From positions 7,154,244 to 7,218,243 of the forward strand of contig RPFO01000080.1 of NCBI GenBank assembly GCA_009746045.1: a stretch of DNA of 64,000 nucleotides, written 5' to 3'. The notes below the pieces were generated by a model, which did no database searches, had not been told where the DNA came from, and worked only from the letters and a program-made list of their open reading frames with translations. Below, piece by piece: positions 11,285-23,831 of the stretch. The position numbers and the translations under genes are program-made. Positions within the stretch are counted from its first letter, which is position 1. Each line of letters starts with the position of its first letter. Source of the DNA: Mesostigma viride. Lineage: Eukaryota; Streptophyta; Mesostigmatophyceae; Mesostigmatales; Mesostigmataceae.

Positions 11285-14200
11285 ATGGCACCCAAAAATG
11301 GCAGGACCCCCATCCACAGTGAAATGTCTGGCAGCTTCTCAGGGGATGCCAGGGTTGGTGAAGCGCTGGGGAGCCTGAGTCCTTTCCACCTCCGGATTGC
11401 TGAGAAGTTTAAAACAAAGAGAGCAGACAGCTTCTATGTCGTCCCCGACATCCTGTGGTCCGCGCGCTACAGTCTCGACCTGGCTTCTGTGGCGGATGTC
11501 AAGGAGCGCTGCAAGCAGAAAGGGATGAAGTTCAAGTCCAAGACTTACAAATCAGATTTTGTCCAAAGCCTGCTTGACACCCCTGGAGAGATGGAGCTGG
11601 CGTGGGAAGCCTTTGGCCTGTCCGTGGATGAGCTGGCTTCCATCTGTCAACGGACCTATCCTGGCTTGATGCCCACCACGCTGGAGTCCATCACAAGCAA
11701 AGAGCTCATCCGGCAGTTGGTGGAGAATGAGCGCAAGATTGCCCAGGACCGGCAGGACTTGAGGAAGCTGTTGCAGCGGGAAAGTGGTACGTGCGAAAGC
11801 CACGCTTGTCAGGTGAATCATGCCACCATTGGTGCCACCTTCCGCTATGCAGCAGGAGCCAGTTGGTAGGTTCTTGCTGCATTCAGGCAGCTTGGACATG
11901 GAGAGGAAATTGAGGTCAGCGATTCTTATCTGAAATTACCATCACCCAGACTTTGAAGGTTAATAAAGTGATACACACGCAAAGAAATGAGTAAGCTTTA
12001 CGCAATCAGTTAATGCCCGCCTTGGTGGTTCATCAGAGATTAACATGATTGGCCCATGGGTTTCCACGAGCACCTTTAAGCAGCACCTAACGTAAAGTGC
12101 AGGTTACCTAGTACTCAACACATGGTTACCCATCACCATTAAATGCTTTATTCTTGTCACCACTATGGTGTACAGTGCAGCAAAAAGCAGGATCGGCCAC
12201 TGCTTGCGATGTTACGGAAGCCACCTTTTCCGGCCTCCGGGTCGCCGATGTGGAGCAAGACGAGGCGGTGGACCGACTATGCTGTAGATCATGGAGCCTT
12301 GCACTTTGCGCTGAAACTGCACCTATTGCAGCCAACTGTAGAGTGTAGAGTGTAGACCCCCTGGACGCATTTTCAGGACGATTACATGGTAGTATAGTAA
12401 CTATTTCCCTGCTTCCCCACACAGCCGAACAGATTTCTGCTGGTTGCATTTTTTAGATTTCCCCAGAATGCCCGCATTGCAAGTTACAAGTGCATGAACG
12501 GCACTGCGGTGGCATCCTTCTGCTGCAGGTGGCTTCACCGGGGAGGATACGGACCTCATCTGTCGGCAGATGGCTGAAGCCCGACAGAGAGACGTCTGGG
12601 GCGGACTCCTGGAGGGTGACTACAGGCATTTTCACAGGAGAATATTTGCCGCGCCGCTGGTCGTTCTCCTCGATAAACCTGGCGCCAAAGAGGCTATCAT
12701 GTCCAACGAGCGATTAATGGCAGAAGTGCGCAGCTGGGTGGAACTTGGGCCCGAACCACGAGCTGTGTTTGTTGGCTCTGGCGTCTGTTACTTGGATTCC
12801 AGCGTGGAGTGCAACTTGCCGAGTCTCTCGCTGGCCTGGGCTGCCTTGCTGCTGAAATTCAAAGATGCACCACATCTCAAGGAGCTCAAGTATCCTGAGG
12901 GAAATTCTGAGGAGGAGCTCCAGGCTGCACGGGATATGAAGGTGAGTGCGTCCTAATGCGCGCTAATAGCTGAGCATGCTTGATGCATGTTCCCACACAT
13001 GTCAATACATCCTGGTAAATTGTAATACTAGCTTACCCACCTTTATGGGCGGCAGCCTAACTCTAGGTTTCTGTTGGCAATGTAGGTCCCTCACAACTTA
13101 ATTGTGATGTGTGGCATCGGAGCCACAACAATCTGGACCTGATGTTTTTCTCATGCGGCATGTGGAGATATACAAATGCAACAAGGAGAGTTAAGCTGAG
13201 TGTAAACCCATACGATGCCCACATCGTTCTGAGCAAATGCACTCTTAGAATCGAAGTTTGGTGTGAGTGTTTTGTAAGCAGCACCTTTTGTTCAATTCCA
13301 GCTCATCGCCAGTATTGGTTGCATCGGCCACCGCTACCCATGCGATTATATGCGTAGTAAGTATCAAGACACACTTTTTGCTGATTGCAGAATACCATGC
13401 ATGTCGGCTCTAACTTGTAAATAGTTGGCAGCCTGGCTGGTACTTAGTTGTGATTGCTGTGAGAGATTACGCTAGTCATTGTCAAACCAAACTGATTTTT
13501 GATAACAGGAGAAAGTATGCAAGTGGTAAAAAGAGACACGCATTTTTTCATTTCCCAAACTCATTTTCTTTCCCACCTGCCTGTCAACGACACCACCGTT
13601 GGCTGTTACGCCCACTGGCGCAGCTACTGCCTGTCCCTTGGATGGTGTGCACAAATGGCCACTTTGTCACACATAATGCAGCACAGCGGCACTGCATATT
13701 CCCGTTAGCGCAGTTATCTTCAGACATGGCCATTGCTCAAGTTCTGGGGTGTCCACCTGCTTGCCCTGGAGAATACTTGGTTTTTTGTGCTAGATCGCCA
13801 CTCATTAATCCTACTTGTTGTCGCTGTATGGTGTGAAATGACAAGGGCCCTGAGCACTAAATCCATGTCGCGACACTTTGCTGGCTTGCTTATTTGCAGT
13901 TGCCGGCAAATAAGCTGGAGGATCTGCCATACGGGCGGCTGGCAGTCGTGAGAGACCGCTTCTTCACAAAATCTGAAATGTACGACAAAGGTGTGGGCCG
14001 CACAGATCGTACCAACGCATACATGGATCTGGTCGGCCGCTGCGACTCCCTCCTGAGGAAGCACATGAAAGGTAAGGACAAGGAGACCATTAACACCATG
14101 CACTATCCAGCAGCCTCGCTGGACCTAAAACAGCTAGTTGTGCAGTGAAGCACGCTATGCGAGGGCACTTGGGTGTCCACGCTGGGTGCCTGGTGTAAGG

Positions 14201-14607
14201 AAACGCAGCTGAGTCCATGACAACAGCAAAATGGCTTTTCATTGGGGTAGATTCTTGAAAACAACCACAGCAATTGAGATTAGCGGTGTTTAGTTTGGTC
14301 TGCAATCTTTTCTCTCCACCACCTGTTCTCCCATTCCCAGCATGCTCTGGCGACCAGGGCGGCACGGCCAGAGGGCTTAGATCGGGCTTTCTGCTGTGGA
14401 TCAACCGTTCTAGGTTGTATTTTGTGTCGTTGATTTTATGATGTGGTTTCTATTGTACACGCATAATGATGCCTGAATTGGTCTCTCCTGAATGCCTTGC
14501 ACAATGCACTGAGCTGCACGTGGGTTTCAGCCGCCATGATGCCATGCCCCAAGCGTGAGGAAGACTCGGATGGCGAGAAGGAAGCCAAGAAGTTGCGCGC
14601 GGAGTAG
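11285..14607 (+). CDS. SAP-motif hypothetical protein, four-exon gene
   Basis: Exons 11285-11786, 12529-12941, 13900-14071 and 14531-14607 join in frame through GTACGT, GTGAGT and GTAAGG donors and CTGCAG, TTTGCAG and TTTCAG acceptors. The product is about 387 residues. Residues about 64-98 form a SAP-like motif (ASVADVKERCKQKGMKFKSK). The C-terminus (PCPKREED...AKKLRAE) looks like a nuclear localisation signal. The whole protein is paralogous to the minus-strand gene at 3748-6771, with conserved first-intron phase. The 958-bp second intron could hide a further small exon. A DNA-associated nuclear role is inferred from the SAP motif only. Confidence 0.65.
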
Positions 14608-15785
14608 GCCCAACTCGAAAGGCAGGTATGTGATGGGATCCCCAGGTGATGTGATGTGAATTCGAGCTGTGATGGTCCACAATAGCCGTGCATGCATGGG
14701 TAGGTGTCTTGCCTTATCTGGTTGTTGAGGAGTGGTGCTTGGATCCATGTTCTTATTTTCTTAGTGGTTTCCACCGTCTTTTCTGTTTCAACCTCACCCT
14801 GTGCTCGGCGTCAACAAAAAGCCACCATTGTTTTTTTGATGTCCCCTTTTGTACACCCTTTTTCAGCACGGTATGCAACTAACATTTCTGTGTACGATAC
14901 CTCGGTGCCTGCAATGGCCTCATTCCAAAATCTCCCTCATCTCTTAAGAATGCGTTGTCGCAGGGGAGAGGGTGAAGATCACTGCCCCCTCCTCCATAGT
15001 GAAAGGAGGGGGATGGACCATGCCCCCTTGAGATGATTCAAACATCTTACACAGCCCACCCAAGTTTACGCTGGTTCTTTGCACCTAGGAGGGTTTGGCA
15101 ATGTACGTCATGGCACTCCCCCGTACATGGCGACTGGTCATTCTCAGCATGCTTGTTGACTCATGTTCTTAGTATGACCTCTTCCTTGTACGGGTGCACA
15201 AGCATATGTAAGCCTTCTATTCATGGCACATTGTAAGCTTGTTGCTATTGAAACCCATATCCGTCTAAGATGAATAAAATGCAGCACATTCGTATTTGCT
15301 ATGTCACGCTGTCCGTGGGTGGTGGCACTGCAGGCATGCCTGCAATGGTCTGCTGGCTGTATATGGTTGGAGATTAAGCCATACTCCAAGGTTCTGCTTG
15401 GACATTGAAAGCTTACAAATAGCATAGGAATTGTTATAGTCATCGCGTCGAACTTACTTTTGGTTGTGGCTGCTATTTCCCCCAAACCCAGAATAACAAA
15501 CAGCTTGGATTCTGTCAGTCTGCAGCTTGCACTTTGGTTTGCCATGTGTCATGCTTGGCCATTCCGGCAGGTGGTTGGCCTGTATCAACCATCTCTTTTT
15601 ATGCGTTCAGTGCACTTTAAGCCTCGAACACTGTGTGAATGACGACGCGCACATGTGCCCCTCATGGCGCCAAGGCAAGCACTGCTACCGGCTGTCATGG
15701 AACCTTTATTTTGTATTGGAAGCGCCCTTCCATGCTCAATATTTGTTGACTATATGAGAATGAGCCTTTTAGGGAGGACAGGGGC
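14608..15785. other. Stretch without a supported gene
   Basis: Only short ORFs without recognisable domains or splice structure. Confidence 0.4.
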
Positions 15786-15795
15786 AACAGAAGGC

Positions 15796-16036
15796 GGGGA
15801 GGGGAGGGGAGGGGAGGGGAGGGGAGGAGGGGAGGGGAGGGGAGGGAGGGGAGGGGAGGGGAGGGAAGGGGAGGGAGGGGAGGGAGGGGGGGAGGGGAGG
15901 GGGGGAGGGAGGGGAGGGAGGGGAGGGGAGGGGAGGGGAGGGGAGGGGAGGGGGGGGAGGGGAGGGGAGGGAGGAGGGAGGGAGGAGGGGAGGGGAGGGG
16001 AGGGGAGGGAGGGAGGGGAGGGGAGGGGAGGGGAGG
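15796..16036. repeat. GGGGA pentanucleotide array
   Basis: Purine-only repeat of GGGGA with GGGA and GGAGGA variants. A related array lies at 16299-16475, and the intervening 260 bp is unique sequence. Confidence 0.95.
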
Positions 16037-16298
16037 TGTTAACGCGCGCAATATGCTCGGTTTGGCAACCGTGGCATATTATGGTACAAATCAGTTCCGC
16101 ACTACTTTCGTTAGCATGAACTTGGCCACATGAGGGAAAGGCGTTCTAGCTACTTGCGCATGTCACTCGCAGCACTCGCTAGCCGCTCCGCAACACCGCA
16201 TCGCAACTACCAGCCAGTCGCAGCCCCCCGCCACTCCTCACGCTAGTCATTCCACGACATCCACTATCGAAATCAATTCCCAATAAATTTCGATAACT

Positions 16299-16475
16299 GG
16301 AGGGGAGGGGAGGGGAGGGGAGGAGGGGAGCGGAGCGGAGCGGAGCGGAGGGAGGGGAGGGGAGGGGAGGGAGGGAGGGGAGGGGGGGAGGGGAGGGGAG
16401 GGAGGGGAGGGGAGGGGAGGGGAGGGGAGGGGGGGAGGGGAGGGAGGGGAGGGGAGGGAGGGGAGGGGAGGGACG
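16299..16475. repeat. Second GGGGA array with GGAGC variant block
   Basis: GGGGA repeats with four consecutive GGAGC units near 16327-16348. Strong G-quadruplex potential on the plus strand. Confidence 0.9.
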
Positions 16476-17560
16476 GGGGCGGGGGGGAAATAGAGGAGGA
16501 GAGGGAAGACAAGGCTTGAGCTAGGAAGGAGGAGAGAACTGGATTTGGTGATGCAAGGTTGTATTTGGCACTGTGTCCCGCAAGCAATTTCCCCTGTATC
16601 TACTCATTAAAATAATATTTGCTTGATTCGACCAAGTGAAACATCCATTGCCGGGCACATGTAGCATGCTCATTCTTTACAACTGCCGTGCACCTTGCTC
16701 ACTTGGTGGTCCTGCTTACTTCCGCCGTGCTGGCCATGCAGCCTTATTTTAGGATGTGGAGGTGAAGGTGGAAGCAGAGTTGCCCCAGATGCGTTTACGG
16801 CAGATTCTGATTCATTCCTGGAAACCTTGAATTCTGCCACTTTCTAACATGGGTGCCAACTTGGTACAACAGTCAAGAATCATCCTTCACATTCCTAGCC
16901 CAAACATCAACAAGGAGTAAATTGCCTTCATATTAATTTAGACAACTAGTCTTGGTCATATACTAAAAAAAAATGCTACCGTACATGTATACATGTGGAG
17001 GCGATATTGAACTGTGCCGAGAAAATGCAATGCAACTCAGTCGGCTGCACTGAGGAGATAGTTCCAAGCTAAGATAAAATTACTTCAATATTGACGACTA
17101 CAGCCAACATTTTCCATGGCAATAGTGGCCATTTCAACATAAATTTATATGATTAAATCTACATATTAAGTGAGACAACATATATAGCCTGCCTCGACCT
17201 CGAGGGTCAGACCGCCCTGTGGTCTGCCTGCACGTGGTCCTCGTATATTGGCGGCAGCGCCTGTCGTGCTCGCCCTCACTCGCACCGTGGCTGATGTGTT
17301 ATTCCGCCGCACCCGGGCCGACTTTGTCGCGACCCATGCGGTCTAGATCCCTCCCAGGCCTGCATGGTGGGCTGGCAGCGATGTTGCTGTGTGTCGTAGT
17401 TTTGTGATGTACCTTAGTTAGTTGTACCTTGTGCAGCTGGCGTGATCCTTGGATGTCCGTGTCAGACTCCTATTAATTTCTTCAGGGTTCTTCTTCTTTT
17501 CCGGGTTTTCCTTATGTTGCATGCCCCTCTCACCTCCGTAACTTATCATTCTCAATGAAT
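16476..17560. other. Stretch without a supported gene
   Basis: AT-richer sequence with no convincing ORF or repeat. Confidence 0.4.
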
Positions 17561-17621
17561 ATATATCAAGGAGACAACCAGCAGTATGATGAATATACAT
17601 TCATGATGAAGGGCCCTCCGG

Positions 17622-17673
17622 TGAGAATTCTCCCGATTTCTTGCCTGCGCTGGTTGTCTCCTTGATACATGAC
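17622..17673 (-). mobile_element. 52-bp retroposed tail, inverted copy
   Basis: The reverse complement of this segment matches CAAGGAGACAACCAGCGCAG and the following AGAAATCGGGAGAAT found at 20682-20735. It is flanked by a 14-bp direct repeat GAAGGGCCCTCCGG (17608-17621, 17674-17687), extendable to about 20 bp with one mismatch. That pattern is a target duplication. It is best explained as an extremely 5'-truncated retroposon copy. Confidence 0.6.
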
Positions 17674-17869
17674 GAAGGGCCCTCCGGCAGCCAGGCTAGC
17701 TTGCGGCGCTTGTGCCTGCCTGTAGTTGTTTGTTGTTGTATGGTAGCTCTAGTGCCTGTCCTTCGCATGTTCCTGTCTTGCGCTTTAATTGTGGCCTGTC
17801 TCATTAATTCCTGTAAAGTATCATTTTCAATTAATAAAGAAAATTAAATTAAATTATAACATGCCTCCG

Positions 17870-20735
17870 TTGGGAGATCATGTAGCACATATTCCTTGGG
17901 CGGGTGGAGGTGGGAGAAGCCGCGTAATCGAACTAATCCTAACTCTAAGCTATCTGGGCCAACGCCGGCACCACCCGCTGCGCATCGCTACCTACAATGT
18001 CCGCACCCTGCCCGGGGGAGATGCCCCCCCGCGGGCCAACGAGCTTGTCCACTACTGCCGCCTATATGGCATTGATGTGCTTAGGGTCCAAGAGCACCGA
18101 CGCTCCTTTGAGGGCCCCGTTCAGCGTGTCACCCTCGCACTACAATGGCAACTGCTGTGCGGCCCGGCGCATGCACCGGGTCAGGGAGGAGTGGGCCTGC
18201 TGTGCTCCCCCACCGCTGCCGCCCAGCTCGTGGACCACAAACTTTGCTCGAATCGGATCCTTCAGTGCACTTTCCGCTCCCTTGAAGGACGGACCCCCAT
18301 TATGCTCTCGGTAATTGTCGGATATGCCCCACATGCTGGGCACCCGGCCGAGGACCGCGCAGCGTTCTTCAACCACTGAGTTGCTCGACATAGAGAAACA
18401 GATCCCACGTCAATACATCGTTGCCATCTTGGTGGATGCCAACGCGACCCTGCCCGTGGGCCGCGGGGGCTGCATGTATGCGCCGCGCCTAACCGATAGC
18501 AATGCCAACACCCCCCTACTTGAGCAACTGCTCACTGAGGGGGACTTGACTGCTGCCAATACGCTGTTTGCTAAACCGCCTGATGCACTATAGTGACCTT
18601 TGTGGGCCCCATGCGCAGGGCGGCTGGCTCGATGCTCCCTCGGCGGCGATGTGTATGCTTGGACTACATACTTGTGCTCAAGTGCTGGCGCTCTTCCGTC
18701 ATCGATGCCCGTATGCTGACCACCCCCAGTGTCGCATCGGATCACCGCATGGTCACCGCAACCTTGCGCCTACGTCTTCAGGCCCCTGCGCGCCGCCGCC
18801 CCCGGGCCCCGCCCTGACTGGACCTGCTTACGCCCCGTCCGTGGGCGCAGGGAGAAGTGGTCAGCGGATGAGATACGCCGCGATGCAATCAGGTCTGCCT
18901 TCGTGGACCCGCAACCTTTCGGATGTACCTGGACGCAGATCGCGGTGTAGATCTCACGCCACTCTACTACGAACTGTTCATGCGATCGGTGGAGCTTGGC
19001 TCTAAGCTTTCTATCCCCGAGCAACCCCGCGCCCGACCAGCCCCGCTCTACCTGCGTGACGCCCAGGTGGTTGCCGCCCGGCTGGCGCTAGCGCAGGCCC
19101 GCCGCCGCGGGGAGGACCTGTACCGGTACCAGGAACGGCTTACTCAAGCATATACTGCCGCACATGCGGAGGAGGTGGAGACACTTGCCGCCGAAATCAA
19201 TCGCCACACGGCCGCCAACCAGCACAAGGCGGCCTGGCGCTCTCTCGACCGTCTCACCGGACGCCGGGAAACGCAACGGGCTGACATCCTGGCAGGCACC
19301 CCCAGTGAACGCCTTGAGATTTGGTTCAGCTCCCAGGCCAAACTATCGGGGGCCCCTGGCCCGCCCCCCCCGCTTGACCCCGCTGCAGCTGCACGCCCTG
19401 CGGCCAGCCGAGGCGGCCCCATTGAGCCCCCGCAGGCGCCCACCAGCGAGACGGACTACCTGGTCCCACCGCTCTCCGGCCCCCTGGTGGACGGCCCCCA
19501 CGACGAGTGGACTCCCCAGGAATGGGCTGCTGCCATCTCCACCCTCCGCAATGATGCTGCCATGGGAGTGGACAATATTTCACCAGAGGTGGTTAAGATG
19601 CCTGAGCTTGAGCCTTTCCTCCGGGGTGTTTGCAACCGGATTCTACGCCGGAGATGGCCTCCCCCCGCCGACGTATATTGGAAGACCGCTGTCCGGGTCA
19701 TGCTCTACAAGGGCAAGGGGTCCGCCGCGGATACCGGCAACTACCGCGGCGTATTATGCCTCCAAAGCTGCGTGCTGAAAGTCTTCATGCGTCTCCTGCT
19801 GAACCGCATGCGCGCCAGCCTCAATCCCCACCTAGGTGAGTCCCAGATGGGCTTCCGTGTTGGTCGCAATTGTGTTATGGTCACTATTACCGCGCGCCGC
19901 CTGATCCAGGAAGTGGGCCGCCTGGCCCCCGGCCTCTTGCCATTGCTATTGATCTTCGTGGATTACACCAAGGCATTCGATACGGTTATATGGGACGCCC
20001 TGTTGGTGGTCCTTCACCTGTTCCGTGTCCCATCGGACATCGTTGAGATCATCCGCCAGTTCTATGAAGGGTCCCAAGCCCAGGTCCGTACCGCCGACGG
20101 CGTCACTCCGGCGTTCCCCCTGCACACCGCCGGGGGTGTGGCAGGGCTGTGTGCTCTCCCCATATATCTATTCATCATTATGGTGGACTATATTATGCGG
20201 CGTGCACAAGCCCGCTTCGCCCGGGTGGAGGGGCGCCCGCCGGGGATCGAGGTCACGGAGTACGCCATGCAGCTACGGCGGGGTTGACCCACCCTACCGC
20301 CTGAGCGATCTGATCTACGCTGATGACACGACACTCGTGGAAAACCCGGAGTCAGCCCAACTGTGGCTAGACAGCTTATCACTGGAAGCGCGGGCGGTGG
20401 GGCTTATGATCAGCAAGAAAACGGAGGTCATGGCCATCGGCTTCCCTGCTGGGATAGCCCCACCCACCCTCCTCTTGCTGGACGGCAGCCCCGTCCCCCC
20501 GGCGACTCGCTTCAAGCTCCTTGGCAGCTGGCTTCCCTCCACAGTCGACGACATCAACACCCGCATTGGCCAGGCCTGGGCGGCCCTCCGCCGCCTCGAC
20601 AGGTTCTGGACCTGTCGCTACCTGAGTGAGCGACGCAAGCGCATTCTGTTCAAGGCGCCCTTGTCCTCAGCATCCTCCTTTATCAAGGAGACAACCAGCG
20701 CAGGCCAGAAATCGGGAGAATCCGGACCATGGTAG
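17870..20735 (+). pseudogene. LINE-type non-LTR retrotransposon (AP endonuclease + reverse transcriptase), frameshifted
   Basis: The endonuclease is recognisable from IATYNVRTL (about 17985), VQEHR, VDANATL, LDYILVL and SDHRMV (about 18738), spread over three frames. The reverse transcriptase spans 18923-20690, with VDYTKAFDT, the WQGCVLSP motif in a second frame, and YADD at 20316-20327 in that second frame. Frame changes occur at G5 (20132) and G4 (20280). The C-terminus stops abruptly at KAPLSS and passes straight into the 52-bp tail. It would act by target-primed reverse transcription. This copy is defective unless the frameshifts are assembly errors. Confidence 0.8.
20682..20735 (+). repeat. 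52-bp tail motif, forward copy at the LINE 3' end
   Basis: Starts ATCAAGGAGACAACCAGC and ends CCATGGTAG. The same motif occurs inverted at 17622-17673 and directly at 25173-25224. It is probably the 3' terminus recognised by the LINE reverse transcriptase. Confidence 0.6.
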
Positions 20736-21412
20736 CTCGAGCCTCAGTGCCGTTATCTTTTCCGCGTTTTCGAGTCGTTCAGGATGATGAAGATGAATGG
20801 TGATGGAAATGTGTATCCTTGTGCATTGAAATTATGGCTGGCTTACGTGTAGAGCGACTAGATGACCTAGACGGTGGGGCCGGAAACAGCATGCTTGATC
20901 AGGGCGTGTGTTTCGAGCCTAACTGGCCGGGAGTGTCTAGTGGTGAGCACCATTGCTGCGATCGCTCTCCCACCATTTACGAGGAAATACCCGCAAATGG
21001 AAAACCACTTGTTACGTCGCGTAACAATTCGTTGTAGTTACGGACGTAAATTAGGTCTTTTGCCTCGGTTGTCCCTAGGTTTACGTGTAGCTCCTACCGG
21101 GACACTATTGTCCTCGTAACAGTACCGTGGTACATTGGGTGCCTTTGGGGCGCCGCGCCGCGTACTTTACTAGTGGTCCTGATCCTTTGGTAGAATGTAG
21201 TGGACCAGCGTGCATCTGTAGATGTAGTGGACCAGCGTGCATCTGTAGGCGAGGGCCATGTCGGCCCGAGCGTGTTGGACCGTTGGTGACCATTTATGCA
21301 CGTTCTACCCCTCGTGTGTGCACTCGGCGTGTGTTAAATGAATTAACACATTTAGGCTTGGGTCACGGCAGTGTAGTTGTGTTTCCTTCCTCTATTCCTG
21401 GAGTAAACGGGT

Positions 21413-21769
21413 TTGTGTAAATGGCTTATGGCGTATTACAGTAGCACATACGTAAATGCATTGAGATCTGGATCGTCTCGTTCGTCTTTCGCTAGGGGTT
21501 TAACTAGAGGCGGCCTTACTAGTCTAGGTACAATTAGGACAGGTAGAGGTAGAGGTGGCGGTAGAGGCTTGCGGCGTAACAATGGACTCGGAGGAATTTT
21601 AGATATAGAGCGAGACGACGATCCCCTGCAACATAAGTCATCGAATCAACCCTTCCGCGGCTGGGAAAATGAAGACGACACCTACTTGACAGGTAATGCA
21701 TGGGCGGGTCGCCTGCGAGCTGGGGGGGTAGTGCTGCCCGATTCGGGACACGCCCTGCCTAGCTCTTAA
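21413..21769 (+). CDS. Arg/Gly-rich hypothetical ORF
   Basis: A 118-residue ORF with an RGRGGGRGLRR segment near its middle, reminiscent of RNA-binding RGG tails. No other support; it may be spurious. Confidence 0.2.
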   Translation: MCKWLMAYYSSTYVNALRSGSSRSSFARGLTRGGLTSLGTIRTGRGRGGGRGLRRNNGLGGILDIERDDDPLQHKSSNQPFRGWENEDDTYLTGNAWAGRLRAGGVVLPDSGHALPSS

Positions 21770-22029
21770 ACCGTTCTCGCGCCGTTTTCGTGGTACCAGT
21801 TGAAGTCCTACCACTCTAACGGACTGAGTTTGTGCGCCTACCAGGCGCCGCGCCAATAATAATTTAACGGTCAAACCTGGGGGGATCGAAAGATCTAGAC
21901 GTCAGCTTTCCGTAGAGCACTTCAGACCGTACTTTGGACACCTGGCCAGGGAGAAATGCTTGAGCAAAGTTAGGGGGGTACCATGGTCCAACGGGACCGA
22001 CGTGCAGGAAAAATATTGACGCGCACGGC

Positions 22030-22400
22030 TATGGCGGTGCAAAGAACTGACTGGTACGAGAGAATGGCTTGACGTATTGGACTCAAATTTTGTAGGCATG
22101 ATTCTTAGATCCTAAAAATTGAATATCCCTAGCCATGGAAGGTTCGGAGGTACGTAGATGGGTCTCGGGGTGCTGGTCGGCGCAGCAAATGACGTTAGCG
22201 GCCAGGCAGTGATGGTGCGAGTGCTGCATGTTGCTAGGCCGAATTTTCCCAGACATCTGCGCATCGATCAATTTAGTACGTTGTTCCCAACAAGATTTAT
22301 TAGCATTGGCAGCCAGTAAAGGCTCGAGGCTACGTCCATTACTCTGGCGTGCTGGCTCGCGCAAGAAAGGTAATCTGCTGTACCGACCTGGTACGTTCTA
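22030..22400. repeat. Dispersed repeat, copy 1
   Basis: Shares diverged but collinear blocks with 36760-37135, for example GGCTTGAC, GGCATGAT and GTAATCTGC...GACCTGGTA. No termini could be defined. Confidence 0.45.
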
Positions 22401-23831
22401 GCCTCCAAGCGTGTTCTATTAGCCGTATATAGTTGTATTATCGTTTAAAGCTAATATCAGAGTTATTACCGAGGGGTTGTGATTGTCTTTTTGTTGTTTT
22501 GCTGCCTCTACGCATCGGCTTGTCATGGTTGGGGAATACCATCAGGTCAAGCAGATTTTGGACCATGTTTGGTCACCGTTAGCTGATGCTGCAACGGAAA
22601 TAGCGAGGTAACGATTGTTATCGGTCACTAATATGGTAACGTTGATTACCCAATGCTTTTCCTTGGTCAAGCACCCCGAGACAAGTTCTTTTCTGACCAG
22701 TGTTAGGCGTGGCTTCTTGTTTTGCTGGCCAACGCCCACCTTCTTGTTTTGCATCCATTGCATGTGAAAATCGTGGAGATACACATAACCTGTTTGCATG
22801 GGAGCATTATACCAACTTATTCCTATTGTTTTATTCATTGTTTCCAAGAACATAGAGGTGTTTTGTCGTTCATTGGGTGTGTTAGTGATGTAGCTCCTTG
22901 CCACCCTTTGTACGCGCGCTTTAGGCCTTGATATGAGCCTTACACCTATTGTATAGCATGAGCTTGTGTCTTATATGCTGGACATGGTGTTGGCATTGCT
23001 TTTGTGGCCATCTAGTTGTTGTTTTGTGCCACTTTGGGATAGGAAACCTATACGGCAGTTCTAGCAACCGTCCCAAAATAGCTTGCACCGTTATAACAGT
23101 CTGAGCTATTTTGGGCTGTTTGCTAGCTAGCATGTGCAGTTCTGTGACATTTCATGCTGTGAATGCATTGATGGCATGCCTGTGATTCTAATAAACTGCC
23201 TTTAAAAGGCCAGGGCCACCTGATTTGTGTAAATGGTCTATAATGCATTATATATGTCTCCAACCCCATGTGCACCGTACCCCCCCGGGGGGGGTGCTAT
23301 TTATAGCATGCATGGGGCATAGATATGTGACCAACCAAATTTCCCAAACATTATTTGATATAAAAGCATGCTTGGTTCCAAGGGTGGGCCAGAAAATGTT
23401 ATTTGGCTAGTTACTCTCAGGCGCACAAAGATACCCAAACTCAGTCCGTTCCGGTGGTTCCAGTCCAGACGGTTGAAGAGCTAGAAGATAGACCTGCTCG
23501 AAGCGGAAAATCCTTCTATAGATAGTTCCTTTCCCTCATTTCGTTTTCCTGAATGTTGCTTACTGTCGTAGATAGGTGATGTCGTAGATAGGTGATGGTT
23601 TCGGTTCGGTGTTAGTGAGACGATTAGCGTCTTGGTAGGTTCCACCTTTTCCTTCGTGTTGCTGCTCATTAGACGGCCGCACTCGCAGAAATTCACTGGG
23701 TCGCTGACTTTAGGACTACGAGCGCTGGACCATTGCCGCCCTCGTCATTTCGGTGATCCAGATAACCCAGCTAAGTCGACTCCTACCCCTTCCACTCCTA
23801 TCGTGACTACTCAAGAACAAGGTGCGTTACC

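Larger units (their letters stand above)
20736..23831. other. Region between the LINE and the gypsy element
   Basis: No confident gene. It contains a 27-bp direct duplication (GTAGTGGACCAGCGTGCATC..., about 21197-21250). An Arg/Gly-rich ORF (21413-21769) of unknown status and a dispersed repeat at about 22030-22400 are also present. The 5' LTR of the gypsy element should lie in the right half, but no boundary could be set because the matching 3' LTR is beyond the window. Confidence 0.4.

Noticed and set aside
17622-20735. Treating the inverted 52-bp motifs around the LINE as terminal inverted repeats of a DNA transposon.
   Set aside because: The left copy has its own direct target duplication and a third copy stands alone with another, so they are separate retroposed tails.
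23453-23470. TGGTTCCAGTCC as a primer-binding site of the gypsy element.
   Set aside because: It begins TGG but is not preceded by a CA LTR end, and no LTR could be matched.
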